This document shows positions 9,381 through 19,358 of a stretch of DNA of 64,000 nucleotides, in pieces. Under the pieces are notes generated by a model. The model saw nothing but the letters and a program-made list of their open reading frames with translations. It did no database searches and was not told the origin of the DNA. This DNA comes from Kangiella sp. (lineage in GTDB: Bacteria; Pseudomonadota; Gammaproteobacteria; Enterobacterales; Kangiellaceae). The translations under genes were made by a program, and so were the position numbers. The stretch is from the NCBI GenBank assembly GCA_028284185.1, contig JANQSG010000015.1, positions 87,543-151,542 on the forward strand, in the 5' to 3' direction. Numbering within the stretch: the stretch's first letter is position 1; every line of letters starts with the position of its first letter.

Positions 9381-9479
9381 TGCCCAATTTCTTTGTTAAA
9401 AGTTAAATTTCAGGCTTCTCATTAACTAGAGTTAACTACGAATCTGAAATTCATCTTTTGCCTCAAACTTGAACAAAAT
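9381..9479 (+). repeat. Structured dispersed repeat, copy A (3' of ndk)
   Basis: This roughly 100-bp segment matches 22739-22836. Both share ATTTCTTTGTTAAA (here 9387-9400), a CTCATT-ACTA-AGT-AACT core and a TTTGCCTC-AACT end. Here an outer stem forms from AATTTCAG and CTGAAATT, and an inner stem from TTAAC and GTTAA. Both stem sequences differ in copy B yet still pair there. Each copy begins about 10-20 bp after a stop codon. Confidence 0.75.
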
Positions 9480-9507
9480 CCCACGTTTTTAGGTAAGAGT
9501 TTATAAG

Positions 9508-9541
9508 AAGGCTTTTCATTTCGATGAAAAGCCTTTTCTTT
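9508..9541 (+). terminator. Strong UUCG-loop terminator downstream of ndk
   Basis: AAGGCTTTTCAT (9508-9519) pairs perfectly with ATGAAAAGCCTT (9524-9535) across the stable tetraloop TTCG. A T-rich tract follows. It probably ends ndk transcripts together with repeat copy A. Confidence 0.9.
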
Positions 9542-9552
9542 TACGCTCTGAA

Positions 9553-9845
9553 ATCTTTCCTTTGAGCTAGCTGAAAGAAGAAAAGTTATAGCGTAAATTG
9601 GGCAGGTGACCATCGGAAATCCCTTTAGGGAGATAGCCCAATTTAGCAAATTCGAAACAGGATGTTTCGTTTTGCGGCGCATTAAGTAACTTTGATGAAT
9701 GAGGGAAGTGCGAAGCACCTGGCGATGGGATGTCCTTTCTTTTATGAAATACATCCTTGTATTTCACCCTTCGGGCTGGCTTCGCCATTCAAAATTGCTC
9801 CTGGCAATTTTGTGATTCGTTTTCTTTAGACAAGTAAAGAAAATG
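9553..9845. repeat. Array of consecutive short hairpins in the ndk-rlmN gap
   Basis: Nearly every segment of this roughly 290-bp stretch folds locally. AAATTGGGC (9595-9603) pairs with GCCCAATTT (9636-9644), with TCCCTTTAGGGA inside. CGAAACA pairs with TGTTTCG (9653-9669) and GAAATACA with TGTATTTC (9746-9765). CAAAATTGC pairs with GCAATTTTG (9790-9812) and TTTTCTTTA with TAAAGAAAA (9820-9843). Minus-strand open frames here show no domain and read like translated repeat. It resembles a dispersed repeat rather than a gene. The rest of the gap to rlmN (9846-10022) shows nothing clear. Confidence 0.6.
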
Positions 9846-10022
9846 AACAGGTAAAATATCAAGGTTTGTTTTATATAACACTTGGTATTACTTAACTCAG
9901 GCCTTGAAATAAGTATAGGTGAAGGGTAGGGCTTTGCTATTACAACTATAAAAGCCTAAAATATAACCAAAGTTAATAGCTAATTAGCTGCAAATTGTAT
10001 CTACATTGTGTAAAGGTAATTA

Positions 10023-11156
10023 ATGAGTAACAAAAAAATTAATCTACTCAACCTGACGCGCGATGGAATGGTTGAGTTCTTCAAAGAGCTTGGTGAAAAG
10101 CCATTTCGTGCCACTCAGGTTTTGAAATGGATTCACCAGTTTGGTGTCGAAGATTTTGCTGAGATGACCAATATCAGCAAGGCTTGTCGCACTAAACTGA
10201 AAGATATCGCTGAAATTAAAGGCCCGGAAGTAGTAAGTGTACAAGAGTCTGCTGATGGTACCATCAAATGGGCATTACATATTCCTGGCGGTCAAGCCAT
10301 TGAAATGGTGTTTATCCCTGAGCGTCATCGCGGTACTCTTTGCGTTTCTTCGCAAGTAGGCTGTGCTTTAGAGTGCAGCTTTTGTTCAACAGGCTATCAA
10401 GGCTTTAACCGTAATCTTTCTACCGCTGAAATCATTGGCCAGGTCTGGCTGGCTGCGCGTCATTTAAATGGCCTGCATAAGTCGGATAATCGAGCGGTTA
10501 CTAATGTGGTTATGATGGGTATGGGTGAACCTTTGGCTAACTATGAGCCGGTGGTTAACGCTATGGAATTGATGATGGACGATAATGCTTATGGCTTATC
10601 CAAGCGCCGCGTGACTTTAAGTACCTCGGGCATGGTGCCGCAGTTAAAGCGTTTGATTGAAGATATTGATGTAGCTTTAGCCATTTCTCTGCATGCGCCG
10701 AACGATCCGCTACGCGATATTCTGGTGCCGATTAATAAGAAATATCCGATCAATGAATTGATGCCGGCGATTCATCATTATCTTGAACGATCCAATGCGG
10801 CGCGCAAAGTGACGATTGAGTATGTGATGCTAAAAGGGATTAATGATAGTCTTGAGCACGCCAGGCAGCTGGCGAGCTTATTGAAGGGCACTCCCTGCAA
10901 GATTAATCTGATTCCTTTTAACCCATTTCCGCAGTCAGATTATGAGACGTCTACCCAGCAAAGCATTGATTTATTTAGTGATTTTTTAATCAAGAAAGGG
11001 TATCTTGTGGTAACAAGAAGAACCCGTGGCGATGATATTGATGCGGCTTGTGGTCAATTGGCAGGCAAGATTAATGATAAAACCAAACGTCAGTCGCGAC
11101 GTGAACAAGATACTAGTAAAGAGTATCAAAAACAAATAGCCGTGGAGATAAGGTAA
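10023..11156 (+). CDS. rlmN: Dual-specificity RNA methyltransferase RlmN
   Basis: RlmN is a radical SAM enzyme that methylates C2 of A2503 in 23S rRNA and of A37 in some tRNAs. The cluster motif CALECSFC gives Cys114, Cys118 and Cys121. MGMGEPL is the SAM-binding segment. The mechanistic C-terminal Cys lies in DAACGQL near residue 344. The 377-residue length is normal. AAAGG precedes the ATG. It starts the usual rlmN-pilW-rodZ-ispG-hisS run, and pilW begins 19 bp downstream. Confidence 0.97.
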   Translation: MSNKKINLLNLTRDGMVEFFKELGEKPFRATQVLKWIHQFGVEDFAEMTNISKACRTKLKDIAEIKGPEVVSVQESADGTIKWALHIPGGQAIEMVFIPERHRGTLCVSSQVGCALECSFCSTGYQGFNRNLSTAEIIGQVWLAARHLNGLHKSDNRAVTNVVMMGMGEPLANYEPVVNAMELMMDDNAYGLSKRRVTLSTSGMVPQLKRLIEDIDVALAISLHAPNDPLRDILVPINKKYPINELMPAIHHYLERSNAARKVTIEYVMLKGINDSLEHARQLASLLKGTPCKINLIPFNPFPQSDYETSTQQSIDLFSDFLIKKGYLVVTRRTRGDDIDAACGQLAGKINDKTKRQSRREQDTSKEYQKQIAVEIR

Positions 11157-11175
11157 TTAGCTAATTAAGGGCCAA

Positions 11176-11976
11176 ATGAATATGAAGTTAGTAACCGTTA
11201 CATCATTGTTAGCTTTAACATTATTGATTGGATGTGAAACCACCAAAAGACAAACGGATACCTTTGCAACCAATGACCGAATCGAAGTTAAAGATCGTGG
11301 ACCAGATTATAAAGCCGCCGCGGAAAAACGTCTGGCATTGGGCTTAGGCTATATTGAGCGCGGTTTGTTTGAGCGTGCTAAAAAAAACCTGTTGATGGCT
11401 GAAGAGCATGCGCCTGATAGTCCGGATGTGATGTTCGGTTTAGCTTATTATTATCAGCGAGTTTTTGAGTTTGATAAGGCAGAAACCTATTATAAGAAAA
11501 CCATTAAACAGGATTCCGATAACCCTGATTATTTGAATGCTTACGGTGCTTTTTTGTGTAAGGCGCGTAAGGATTATGATGGGGCTGTATCCTATTTTAT
11601 GAAAGCGATTGATAAACCGGAATATACTTCTGTGGGTGAAAGCTATGAAAATGCGGGTTTTTGCTCATTAGAAGGGGGTGATCAAACTCAAGCAGAATTA
11701 TATTTTCAAAAAGCTATGACTTTTAATCCACGTTTGGTGCGGCCCTTATACGGCTTAGCCTTAATGGCTTTTGAATCAGGTCAATACAACAAAGCGGAGT
11801 CTTTTTTATTACGCTTTGAAGGAAAGTCGAAACCTACTGCTGATAGTTTATTGCTGGGTTATAAAATTGGCCGCCGTCTTAATGATCGTTTTTCTATGGA
11901 ATCTTATGGTGAAAAGCTGATGCAGCTTTTCCCTGATTCGGAACAAGCATCCACTTACCGCAGAATGAGCAGTTAA
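11176..11976 (+). CDS. pilW: Type IV pilus biogenesis TPR lipoprotein PilW/PilF
   Basis: PilW (PilF) is the pilotin-like outer-membrane lipoprotein needed for secretin assembly in type IV pili. A lipobox (LLIGC) places the lipidated Cys at residue 20. Tandem TPRs follow, with visible units ALGLGYIERGLFERAKKNL, FGLAYYYQRVFEFDKAETYY, NAYGAFLCKARKDYDGAVSY and LYGLALMAFESGQYNKAES. The start may be ATG 11176 or ATG 11182. The position between rlmN and rodZ is the conserved gammaproteobacterial one. Confidence 0.92.
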   Translation: MNMKLVTVTSLLALTLLIGCETTKRQTDTFATNDRIEVKDRGPDYKAAAEKRLALGLGYIERGLFERAKKNLLMAEEHAPDSPDVMFGLAYYYQRVFEFDKAETYYKKTIKQDSDNPDYLNAYGAFLCKARKDYDGAVSYFMKAIDKPEYTSVGESYENAGFCSLEGGDQTQAELYFQKAMTFNPRLVRPLYGLALMAFESGQYNKAESFLLRFEGKSKPTADSLLLGYKIGRRLNDRFSMESYGEKLMQLFPDSEQASTYRRMSS

Positions 11977-12001
11977 ATTACTAACCAAATAGAAGACCAG
12001 A

Positions 12002-12958
12002 ATGACAGAAGATACAGCAGAAAATGGTAATTTTGGTCCGGGAGCATTTTTAAAACAGGCTAGGGAGCAGCAAGGGATATCCATTAAGGATGTTGCATCT
12101 CGGCTGAAATTGATGGAACAGTCTATTCATAATATTGAATCAGACAACTATGAAGATACGCCTATAGCTTTTTATAAGGGGTATTTAAAGAATTATGCTC
12201 AGTTTCTTGGATTGGATCCTGAGCAAGTAGCGGAAAAGTTTAATCGCTATGCTGTTAAGCAAGGTTTAGAAGTTGATCCTGTTACTCGCCCCAGTTACTC
12301 CGCGGAAACCATTTCCCGAAAAAACAGCCAAAGATACGCACGACTTTTCGTTAAACTGATTTCCTGGTTGATTGCTTTGGCATTAATTTATTCGGTTTAT
12401 TATTTATTGGCCGAAAAAGGTTACTGGAATAAATTTATCAATAGTTTTGATAAGAACCCTACGCAAGAGCAACCGTTGGAAACCGATGATAATGAAGGTG
12501 AATTAATACCAGAAGTTTCAGCGCTTGGTTCTGCCAATGATGATCAGAAATTAAGTTTAGAGAAAATAGATCGAGATACTCAAGCCGATTCAGGGAATGA
12601 ACTTGCTTTAAACCTTGAACCAGCTGAAGCAGAAACTACCCTGCAGGAGTCCAGTGGTTCAAATTTTGAAATGGCCGATCATAATGCTGAAGCGACTGAG
12701 TATCGAATGGCTACCAATGACCAAGAGTTATTATTGCAATTTTCAGATGAGTGCTGGCTACAAGTAATTGATGCTAGTGGAAAAATTCTTGTAAGTGGTA
12801 CTAAGCATGCTGGCCATGTGTCTCGTGTTAGTGGTCGAGCCCCTTATCGATTAACCATTGGCAAAGTTGCTGCCATTAAAATCGAATATCAAGGCAAAGA
12901 AATCGATCTATCGTCATATCCTGATGGTAGAATAGCAAAATTAATTATTGGCGCTTAA
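12002..12958 (+). CDS. rodZ: Cytoskeletal membrane protein RodZ
   Basis: RodZ links MreB to the elongation machinery. It has an N-terminal Xre-type helix-turn-helix of the HTH_25 type (residues about 13-75; LKQAREQQGISIKDVASRL), a basic juxtamembrane stretch and one membrane helix near residues 116-138. An acidic linker leads to a C-terminal periplasmic DUF4115 domain beginning near residue 240 (LLLQFSDECWLQVIDASGK). The 318-residue length fits the family. It lies between pilW and ispG as in related genomes. Confidence 0.93.
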   Translation: MTEDTAENGNFGPGAFLKQAREQQGISIKDVASRLKLMEQSIHNIESDNYEDTPIAFYKGYLKNYAQFLGLDPEQVAEKFNRYAVKQGLEVDPVTRPSYSAETISRKNSQRYARLFVKLISWLIALALIYSVYYLLAEKGYWNKFINSFDKNPTQEQPLETDDNEGELIPEVSALGSANDDQKLSLEKIDRDTQADSGNELALNLEPAEAETTLQESSGSNFEMADHNAEATEYRMATNDQELLLQFSDECWLQVIDASGKILVSGTKHAGHVSRVSGRAPYRLTIGKVAAIKIEYQGKEIDLSSYPDGRIAKLIIGA

Positions 12959-12990
12959 AATAGTGCCTACAAGTCCAAAACTCTAACCGT

Positions 12991-14127
12991 ATGATAGGCA
13001 ATTCTTGGATCCAAAGACGCAAATCGCGTCAAATCATGGTGGGAAATGTTCCTATTGGTGGCGATGCACCGATTGCAGTGCAAAGCATGACTAATACTGA
13101 TACTTGTGACGTAGCTGCTACCGTAGCACAGGTTACTGCATTGGCTGATACTGGTGCCGATATAGTGCGGGTATCAGTGCCGACCATGAAAGCGGCGGAA
13201 GCTTTTAAGTTGATCAAAGAGCAATCACCAGTACCATTAGTAGCAGATATTCATTTTGATTACCGTATTGCCCTACAGGTTGCTGAATATGGGGTGGATT
13301 GTTTACGGATCAATCCAGGCAATATTGGTGCTGAAGCACGGGTTAAAGCGGTGGTGGATGCAGCCAAAGCGCGTAATATTCCGATTCGTATTGGCGTTAA
13401 TGCAGGTTCACTGGAAAAAGATTTACAGGAAAAATACGGCGAACCAACGCCAGAGGCTTTGGTGGAATCGGCTTATCGTCATATTGAATTTCTCGAAAAA
13501 TATAGCTTTAAAGATTACAAAATCAGTCTAAAAGCCTCTGATGTTTTTATGACGGTTTCTGCTTATCGCATCTTGGCTAAAGAAATTGATAATCCACTGC
13601 ATTTGGGTATCACTGAAGCAGGTTCTTTCCGTTCGGGAACGGTTAAATCTTCGGTTGGTTTAGGTATGTTACTGGCTGAAGGGATTGGCGATACCATCCG
13701 TATTTCGTTGGCTGCCGATCCAGTGCTGGAAGTTAAAGTTGGCTATGACATCTTAAAAAGTCTGGGGCTGCGCCAGCGTGGTATTAACCTGATAGCCTGT
13801 CCATCCTGCTCACGCCAGCAGTTTGATGTGATTAAAACGGTAAATGCTCTTGAGGAACGTTTAGAAGATGTGAATGAACATATTGATGTAGCGGTGATTG
13901 GTTGTGTGGTCAATGGCCCTGGCGAAGCCAAAGAAGTGGAAGTGGGGTTAACTGGCGGTCATAAAAAATCAATGCTTTATTCTAATGGCGAAAAGAGTCA
14001 TAAAGTGGCTAACGAAGACTTAGTTGATGAACTGGAAAAGCAGATCCGTGATAAATTAGCTGTCAAGCAGGCACAAAAAGATCAAATGACCAAAGGTAAG
14101 CAAGAGCTTGATATTAAACAAGTTTAG
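12991..14127 (+). CDS. ispG: 4-hydroxy-3-methylbut-2-enyl diphosphate synthase (flavodoxin) IspG
   Basis: IspG is the iron-sulfur enzyme that converts methylerythritol cyclodiphosphate to HMBPP in the MEP isoprenoid pathway. Cluster ligands are the two Cys of CPSC (about residues 270-273) and the Cys of [10 protein letters not shown] (about residue 306). The TIM-barrel N-terminus has [11 protein letters not shown]. The length is 378 residues. The last 20 nt overlap the next gene's TTG start, suggesting coupling. Confidence 0.96.
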   Translation: MIGNSWIQRRKSRQIMVGNVPIGGDAPIAVQSMTNTDTCDVAATVAQVTALADTGADIVRVSVPTMKAAEAFKLIKEQSPVPLVADIHFDYRIALQVAEYGVDCLRINPGNIGAEARVKAVVDAAKARNIPIRIGVNAGSLEKDLQEKYGEPTPEALVESAYRHIEFLEKYSFKDYKISLKASDVFMTVSAYRILAKEIDNPLHLGITEAGSFRSGTVKSSVGLGMLLAEGIGDTIRISLAADPVLEVKVGYDILKSLGLRQRGINLIACPSCSRQQFDVIKTVNALEERLEDVNEHIDVAVIGCVVNGPGEAKEVEVGLTGGHKKSMLYSNGEKSHKVANEDLVDELEKQIRDKLAVKQAQKDQMTKGKQELDIKQV

Positions 14128-14566
14128 TAAAGTTTTACTCGTATTAATTTTTATGCAGGCCTCGGTATTGGCACAGGAGTCAAAAATGCAAAAAGTAGAA
14201 GGTAGTTTTGAGATTCAGATGACACCAGCAGAAGATGAAATTGATGTTGGTCGTATGTTCATGAACAAAACTTATACAGGCTCTTTATCGGGTACGGCAA
14301 AAGGTCAGATGCTAAGTCTGCGTACCGAAGTTACTGGCTCTGCTGCTTATGTGGCGCTTGAACACTTTGCAGGTGAGCTTGAAGGTAAAAAAGGTTCTTT
14401 CTCGTTAATTCACAAAGGTCTGATGAAGCAAGGCAAAAGCGGCCTTGAGGTGAGTATCGTTGCCGATTCAGGTAAAGATGAACTAAAAGGTATTAGTGGT
14501 TCTCTGGATATTATTATTGAGGATGGCAAGCACTTTTATGTGTTGGAATATCAGCTGCCTGAATAG
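14108..14566 (+). CDS. Exported DUF3224-family protein
   Basis: This is a predicted periplasmic protein of 152 residues. An N-terminal signal peptide ([18 protein letters not shown]) is followed by one beta-rich domain resembling DUF3224, with the core [18 protein letters not shown] and an [18 protein letters not shown] segment. DUF3224 proteins have no established biochemical role. The TTG at 14108 is needed to keep the signal peptide, with AAAGG about 11 nt upstream inside ispG. An internal ATG near 14152 would remove the signal. It sits between ispG and hisS. Confidence 0.75.
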   Translation: MILNKFSKVLLVLIFMQASVLAQESKMQKVEGSFEIQMTPAEDEIDVGRMFMNKTYTGSLSGTAKGQMLSLRTEVTGSAAYVALEHFAGELEGKKGSFSLIHKGLMKQGKSGLEVSIVADSGKDELKGISGSLDIIIEDGKHFYVLEYQLPE

Positions 14567-14579
14567 AAATTTTTGCTGT

Positions 14580-14640
14580 GTTATTCCAGCGCAAGCCAGA
14601 ATCTTAAAATCTTGATTTTGGTCAGGATGACAAGAATAAC
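14580..14640. repeat. Small inverted-repeat element between the DUF3224 gene and hisS
   Basis: GTTATTC (14580-14586) and GAATAAC (14634-14640) are perfect terminal inverted repeats. Inside, CCAGAATC and GATTTTGG also pair. The internal wording resembles the common gammaproteobacterial repeat built on CATTCCNGCGNAAGCNGGAAT. It looks like a degenerate palindromic repeat or MITE. Confidence 0.55.
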
Positions 14641-14691
14641 GTATCTATACTAAAAACCGCTAAAAAACCTACTGTTTTGCTGTAAATCCGC

Positions 14692-14697
14692 TATAAT
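14692..14697 (+). promoter_or_regulatory. Predicted -10 element for hisS
   Basis: A perfect TATAAT lies 45 bp before the hisS TTG and is followed by a CTCGCTC discriminator-like stretch. No good -35 box sits 16-18 bp upstream, so only the -10 is proposed. Confidence 0.4.
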
Positions 14698-14741
14698 CTC
14701 GCTCTTATTTATAAAATTTACCGTATCATTCGGAAAGCGCC

Positions 14742-16010
14742 TTGAGTCAGAAAATTCAAGCCATTCGCGGCATGAACGATATTTTGCCGCAACAAACTCC
14801 TTATTGGCACCAGTTGGAAGCCATTTTACGCCAGCTGATGGCAGCTTATGGCTATAACGAAATCCGTATGCCAATTGTGGAAAAGACCAGTTTGTTTAAG
14901 CGGGCGGTGGGCGAAGTGACCGATATCGTAGAAAAGGAGATGTACACTTTCGACGATAGAAATGGTGATAGTTTGAGTTTGCGTCCTGAAGGGACAGCTT
15001 CTTGTGTACGTGCTGGTATTGAACATGGCTTACTTTATAACCAGGAACAGCGCCTTTGGTATATGGGTCCCATGTTCCGCCATGAGCGTCCACAAAAAGG
15101 GCGTTATCGTCAGTTTCATCAGTTAGGTGTTGAAACTTTTGGTCTAGCTACGGCGGATATTGATGCTGAATTGATTTTAATGACGGCGCGTTTGTGGAAA
15201 GCGGTTGGTATTGAAGATACGGTGCGGTTGGAACTGAACTCACTAGGCTCGAATGAAGCGCGTGCTGAATACCGTGATGCTTTAATCGCTTATTTAACGC
15301 CAATCAAAGATCAATTGGACGAGGATAACCAAAGACGCTTAAGCACTAATCCATTACGTATTCTGGACTCAAAAAATCCAGAAGTGCAAAAACTGGTAGC
15401 GGACGCCCCCAAGCTAAATGACTATTTAGATCAGGAGTCAAAAGAGCATTTTGCACGTTTGTGCCAGATTTTGGATGCTAACCATATTGAGTATGAGGTG
15501 AACTCAAAGTTAGTACGTGGATTGGATTACTACAATCGCACCGTTTTTGAGTGGATCACGGATAAACTCGGTGCTCAAGGCACCATTTGCGCGGGTGGTC
15601 GTTATGATGGTCTGACCGAACAATTAGGTGGCCATGCAACGACAGCCAGCGGTTTTGCTATGGGTATCGAGCGCATTGTGGCCTTGATGGAAGAATTGTC
15701 TCCGCTGGAAATGACTGATGCTGATGTCTATTTGGTGGCATTAGGTGATGCTGCAGAAATTAATGCCATTCAATTAGCGGAAATCCTGCGTGATGAAATG
15801 CCTTATATTCGAGTGCGCAGTAATTGTGGGGGTGGCAACTTTAAAAAGCAGTTTAAACGTGCTGATAAAAGTGGTGCTACCCTTGCTCTGGTATTGGGAG
15901 AACAGGAAGTAACGGATAAAACTGTGGGCGTAAAGTTTTTACGCGAGCATAAAGAACAACTGATGATTTCACAAGCTCAGCTTTGTGAAAAAATCGCTGA
16001 ATTTTTATAG
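14742..16010 (+). CDS. hisS: Histidyl-tRNA synthetase
   Basis: HisS is a class II tRNA synthetase that charges tRNA-His. Motif 2 is visible in [21 protein letters not shown]. The histidine-specific motifs are [15 protein letters not shown] and [15 protein letters not shown], and motif 3 is [10 protein letters not shown]-terminal anticodon-binding domain follows. The 422-residue length is standard. The frame has only a TTG start compatible with the conserved beginning [15 protein letters not shown]. yfgM follows 30 bp later, as in related genomes. Confidence 0.96.
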   Translation: MSQKIQAIRGMNDILPQQTPYWHQLEAILRQLMAAYGYNEIRMPIVEKTSLFKRAVGEVTDIVEKEMYTFDDRNGDSLSLRPEGTASCVRAGIEHGLLYNQEQRLWYMGPMFRHERPQKGRYRQFHQLGVETFGLATADIDAELILMTARLWKAVGIEDTVRLELNSLGSNEARAEYRDALIAYLTPIKDQLDEDNQRRLSTNPLRILDSKNPEVQKLVADAPKLNDYLDQESKEHFARLCQILDANHIEYEVNSKLVRGLDYYNRTVFEWITDKLGAQGTICAGGRYDGLTEQLGGHATTASGFAMGIERIVALMEELSPLEMTDADVYLVALGDAAEINAIQLAEILRDEMPYIRVRSNCGGGNFKKQFKRADKSGATLALVLGEQEVTDKTVGVKFLREHKEQLMISQAQLCEKIAEFL

Positions 16011-16040
16011 AAATAGTAAAGTTAGATTAGGAGGCCAAGT

Positions 16041-16670
16041 GTGGCTCAATTTGAAACCGAAGAACAACAAGTCGAAGCGATTAAGAATTTTTGGAAAGAA
16101 AATGGCAATGCCATTATTTTAGGCGCCATTATTGGTTTTGGCGGTCTGTTTGGCTGGAGATACTACCAGGATTATCAAAAAGAGCAGGCGGAAATAGCTT
16201 CTGAGCAATATGCGGCGGCGGTTAAAGCCATTAAAGCAGGCCAAACTGAAAATCCTGAGTTTGTGGAAAAAGCCAAGACCTTGATCAAGGAGCATGCGAA
16301 CACTAGCTATGCCAGTCTGGCAGCGTTGAAGCTTGCACAACAATATGTCACTGAAAACAAATTTGCGGAAGCTGCGGAACAATTACGCTGGGTCGCTGAC
16401 AAAGGTAATAGTACCTTTAAAGCTATGGCGCAGCTTCGCTTAGCTCGTGTTTTATTGCAGCTGGAGAGATATGACGAAGCAGTAGCGGTGGCTAAGGCGA
16501 TTGATACTGAAGCACATAAATCCACCAGCTTGATGTTGCAGGCTGAGGCTCTGTTGGCTCAAGGCAAACAGGATGAAGCGGTAGCCTTGTTTAAGCAGGC
16601 TAAAGACGCAGTGGATGGTATTACCGATCCAATATTAGCGATGCGTTTAACTGAATTTGGTATTGAGTAA
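16041..16670 (+). CDS. yfgM: YfgM-family periplasmic TPR protein
   Basis: YfgM is an inner-membrane-anchored ancillary SecYEG and PpiD interactor that helps deliver exported proteins to chaperones. It has a short cytoplasmic N-terminus (AQFETEEQQVEAIKNFWKEN), one membrane helix near residues 25-43 and periplasmic TPR-like repeats. The length is 209 residues. The start is GTG at 16041 with a strong TAGGAGG at 16028-16034. The hisS-yfgM-bamB-der order is conserved. Confidence 0.9.
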   Translation: MAQFETEEQQVEAIKNFWKENGNAIILGAIIGFGGLFGWRYYQDYQKEQAEIASEQYAAAVKAIKAGQTENPEFVEKAKTLIKEHANTSYASLAALKLAQQYVTENKFAEAAEQLRWVADKGNSTFKAMAQLRLARVLLQLERYDEAVAVAKAIDTEAHKSTSLMLQAEALLAQGKQDEAVALFKQAKDAVDGITDPILAMRLTEFGIE

Positions 16671-16709
16671 TCAGTAATACTAGAATTTCAAGCAATAGGA
16701 AAACCTTAT

Positions 16710-17924
16710 ATGTCATTCAAATCTAATCACAAAATTCATTGGTTGAAAAAGGCTGCTTTAGTGAGTTCAGTTGTTTTATTGGCAGCTTGTGCTGAAGCGC
16801 CATTAAATGAGCCAACTGAGTTAGCAGATATTCAGGAAAAATTTGAATTAGATAGAGAATGGCGTGAAGTGGTAGGTAACAGTGATGATGGCAAGTTCAA
16901 TAGCTTAACGCCTGCGATTTGGGAAGATAAAATTATTACCGCCGATCCGACGGGTTTAGTCACTGCCTTTGATAAAAATACTGGCGATACTCTTTGGGAA
17001 AAAGAACTGAATGTGTCTTTATCCGGTGGTGTCACTGCGACTGCAGGTTTGGTTGCTCTGGGTACACGCGATGCGGAAGTTTATGTATTGGACGTTAATG
17101 ATGGCTCTGAGCAATGGAAAACGGAAGTTTCTAGTGAGATTTTAGCGCCTCCAGCGATTGATAGCGGCAAATTAGTTGTGCGTACTGCCGATGGCCGAAT
17201 TTTTGGCTTGGATTTAACTTCTGGTAAGCAATTGTGGTTCTATGATCGCGTTTTACCTAAATTGACTTTGCGTGGCACCTCAACCCCAATTGCCATTGGT
17301 GGTATTGTGGTTTCAGGTTTTGCTAATGGCAAGATTGCAACTTTTAATATCGGCAATGGCGATTTGTTGTGGGAACAGCGTTTGTCATCGCCACGTGGTG
17401 GTTCGGATATTTCGCGTATTGTTGATGTTGACGCTTCGCCAGTGATTTATGGCAATAATCTTTATGCGGCGGGATATAACGGCTACGCTATTGCGCTGGA
17501 TTTACAAAATGGTCGTTTCTTATGGCGTCATGCAACCTCTGTATTACGCGATCCATTGGTGGATAGTGTAAAAGTCTATTTGGTTAATACTGATGGTGAA
17601 GTTGAAGCACTTGATCGTGCTACTGGTCAGCTGGTTTGGAAAGCAGAAAGCTTAAAATATCGTAATTTAACTGCCGCTGCTGATAATGGTGATAGCATTG
17701 TGGTTGGTGACTTTGAAGGTTATTTACATTGGTTGGATAAAGATTCCGGTGATGTGATAGCAAGAGTACACCTTGACGATTATGGTATCTCGCAAACACC
17801 TATCGTAACGCCAGAAATGATTTATGCCACTAGCCGTTATGGCTATTTGTATGCTTTTAAGAATCCTAACTATCAGCCAGTAGAGTCAATAGATACTGAA
17901 GCTGTGATGGATGCCTCTGAGTAG
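16710..17924 (+). CDS. bamB: Outer-membrane protein assembly lipoprotein BamB
   Basis: BamB is a PQQ-type eight-bladed beta-propeller lipoprotein of the BAM complex and binds BamA POTRA domains. A lipobox (LLAAC) marks lipidated Cys27. Propeller repeats with GDTLWEKEL, GSEQWKTEV, GKQLWFYDR, GDLLWEQRL, GRFLWRHA and GQLVWKAES are visible. The 404-residue length is usual. It lies upstream of der. Confidence 0.95.
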   Translation: MSFKSNHKIHWLKKAALVSSVVLLAACAEAPLNEPTELADIQEKFELDREWREVVGNSDDGKFNSLTPAIWEDKIITADPTGLVTAFDKNTGDTLWEKELNVSLSGGVTATAGLVALGTRDAEVYVLDVNDGSEQWKTEVSSEILAPPAIDSGKLVVRTADGRIFGLDLTSGKQLWFYDRVLPKLTLRGTSTPIAIGGIVVSGFANGKIATFNIGNGDLLWEQRLSSPRGGSDISRIVDVDASPVIYGNNLYAAGYNGYAIALDLQNGRFLWRHATSVLRDPLVDSVKVYLVNTDGEVEALDRATGQLVWKAESLKYRNLTAAADNGDSIVVGDFEGYLHWLDKDSGDVIARVHLDDYGISQTPIVTPEMIYATSRYGYLYAFKNPNYQPVESIDTEAVMDASE

Positions 17925-17956
17925 TTATTTTGTTCAGGCCCAAATAGACTAATCAT

Positions 17957-19357
17957 ATGTTACCTGTCATTGCCCTGGTTGGCCGCCCTAACGTTGGTAA
18001 ATCGACCCTGTTTAATCGCTTAACTAAATCGCGAGATGCGTTGGTGGCTAATCTGCCAGGTTTAACGCGCGATCGTCAATATGGCCAGGCGACTTTAAAA
18101 GGCCAGAAGTTCATTGTGGTCGATACTGGTGGCATTGCTGGGGATGAAGAGGGGATTGATGGCTTAATGGCCGAGCAGTCGCTACAGGCTATTGATGAAG
18201 CGAGTATCGTTTTATTTTTGGTGGATGCGCGTACTGGCATGACGGCTGCCGATGAATTTGTCTCTGAGCATTTGCGCCGTCAAAATAAACCGGTTTTATT
18301 GCTGGTCAACAAAGTTGATGGGGTGCACGAAGAAGCTGCTATGGCTGAGTATTACAGTTTGGGCTATGAGTATGTACTGCCAATGGCGGCAGCGCATGGT
18401 CGCGGTATCAACAATGTAATCGATAATATCTTTGAACAACTGGAGCTTGAAGAAATCGATCTTGATGCAGTACTCGAAGAAACCGCGCAAGGTGTAAAGC
18501 TTTCTATCGTTGGTCGACCTAATGTGGGTAAATCCACCCTGGTTAATCGTTTTTTGGGTGAAGAGCGAGTGGTAGTTTACGATATGCCAGGTACTACGCG
18601 CGATTCGATTTATATTGAAATGGAGCGCCGAGGAAAAAACTATACTTTAATCGATACTGCAGGTGTTCGTCGTCGCGGTAAGGTTAAAGAGGCGGTAGAA
18701 AAGTTTTCTATACTTAAAACTCTGCAAGCGATTAATGATTCTAACGTAGCCATTATGGTCATGGATGCGCGTGAGCCGATTACCGATCAAGACTTAAGTT
18801 TAATCAGTTATATTGTCGATGCTGGCCGCTCTATGGTTATTGCCATTAATAAATGGGATGGCATGACGGAAGATGATCGCAATGAAGTAAAAGAAGAGAT
18901 CGATCGTCGTTTGGGCTTTATCGACTTTGCCAAGATCCATTTTATTTCTGCACTGCACGGCTCAAACGTAGGCCATTTGTGGGAATCTGTTGATGAAGCT
19001 TGGGAATCAGCTCAAGTGGAAATGACTTCTTCACAATTAACTAAGTTATTAGAAGAAGCTTACGACAAACATCAACCACCAATGATTAAAGGCCGCCGCG
19101 TTAAACTGCGTTACGCCCATCCTGGTGGTCATAACCCGCCTATTATCGTGATTCATGGAACAGCTTGTTCTAAACTAGGGGATAGCTATAAACGCTATTT
19201 GATTAACTTTTTTAGAAATAGGTTGAAGTTAATTGGAACCCCCATTCGACTGGAACTTAAAGAAGGTGATAATCCTTTTAAAGGCCGTAAAAACGAAATT
19301 ACCCGCCGCCAAAGGCTAAAACGTAAAAGAGCTATTAAAAAGTTTGGTAAGAAGTAA
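17957..19357 (+). CDS. der: Ribosome assembly GTPase Der (EngA)
   Basis: Der has two tandem GTPase domains and a KH-like C-terminal domain and acts in 50S subunit maturation. The P-loops are GRPNVGKST near residues 8-16 and again near 182-190. DTGG and DTAG switch II motifs and NKVD and NKWD specificity motifs are present. The basic C-terminal tail ([18 protein letters not shown]) is typical. The length is 466 residues. It ends the rlmN-der gene run and is convergent with xseA and its small partner. Confidence 0.97.
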   Translation: MLPVIALVGRPNVGKSTLFNRLTKSRDALVANLPGLTRDRQYGQATLKGQKFIVVDTGGIAGDEEGIDGLMAEQSLQAIDEASIVLFLVDARTGMTAADEFVSEHLRRQNKPVLLLVNKVDGVHEEAAMAEYYSLGYEYVLPMAAAHGRGINNVIDNIFEQLELEEIDLDAVLEETAQGVKLSIVGRPNVGKSTLVNRFLGEERVVVYDMPGTTRDSIYIEMERRGKNYTLIDTAGVRRRGKVKEAVEKFSILKTLQAINDSNVAIMVMDAREPITDQDLSLISYIVDAGRSMVIAINKWDGMTEDDRNEVKEEIDRRLGFIDFAKIHFISALHGSNVGHLWESVDEAWESAQVEMTSSQLTKLLEEAYDKHQPPMIKGRRVKLRYAHPGGHNPPIIVIHGTACSKLGDSYKRYLINFFRNRLKLIGTPIRLELKEGDNPFKGRKNEITRRQRLKRKRAIKKFGKK

Positions 19358-19358
19358 A

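Noticed and set aside
9422..9788. Two overlapping minus-strand open frames in the ndk-rlmN gap
   Set aside because: They run through the hairpin array, have no recognisable domain or ribosome-binding site, and their composition follows the repeat. They are best explained as translated repeat.
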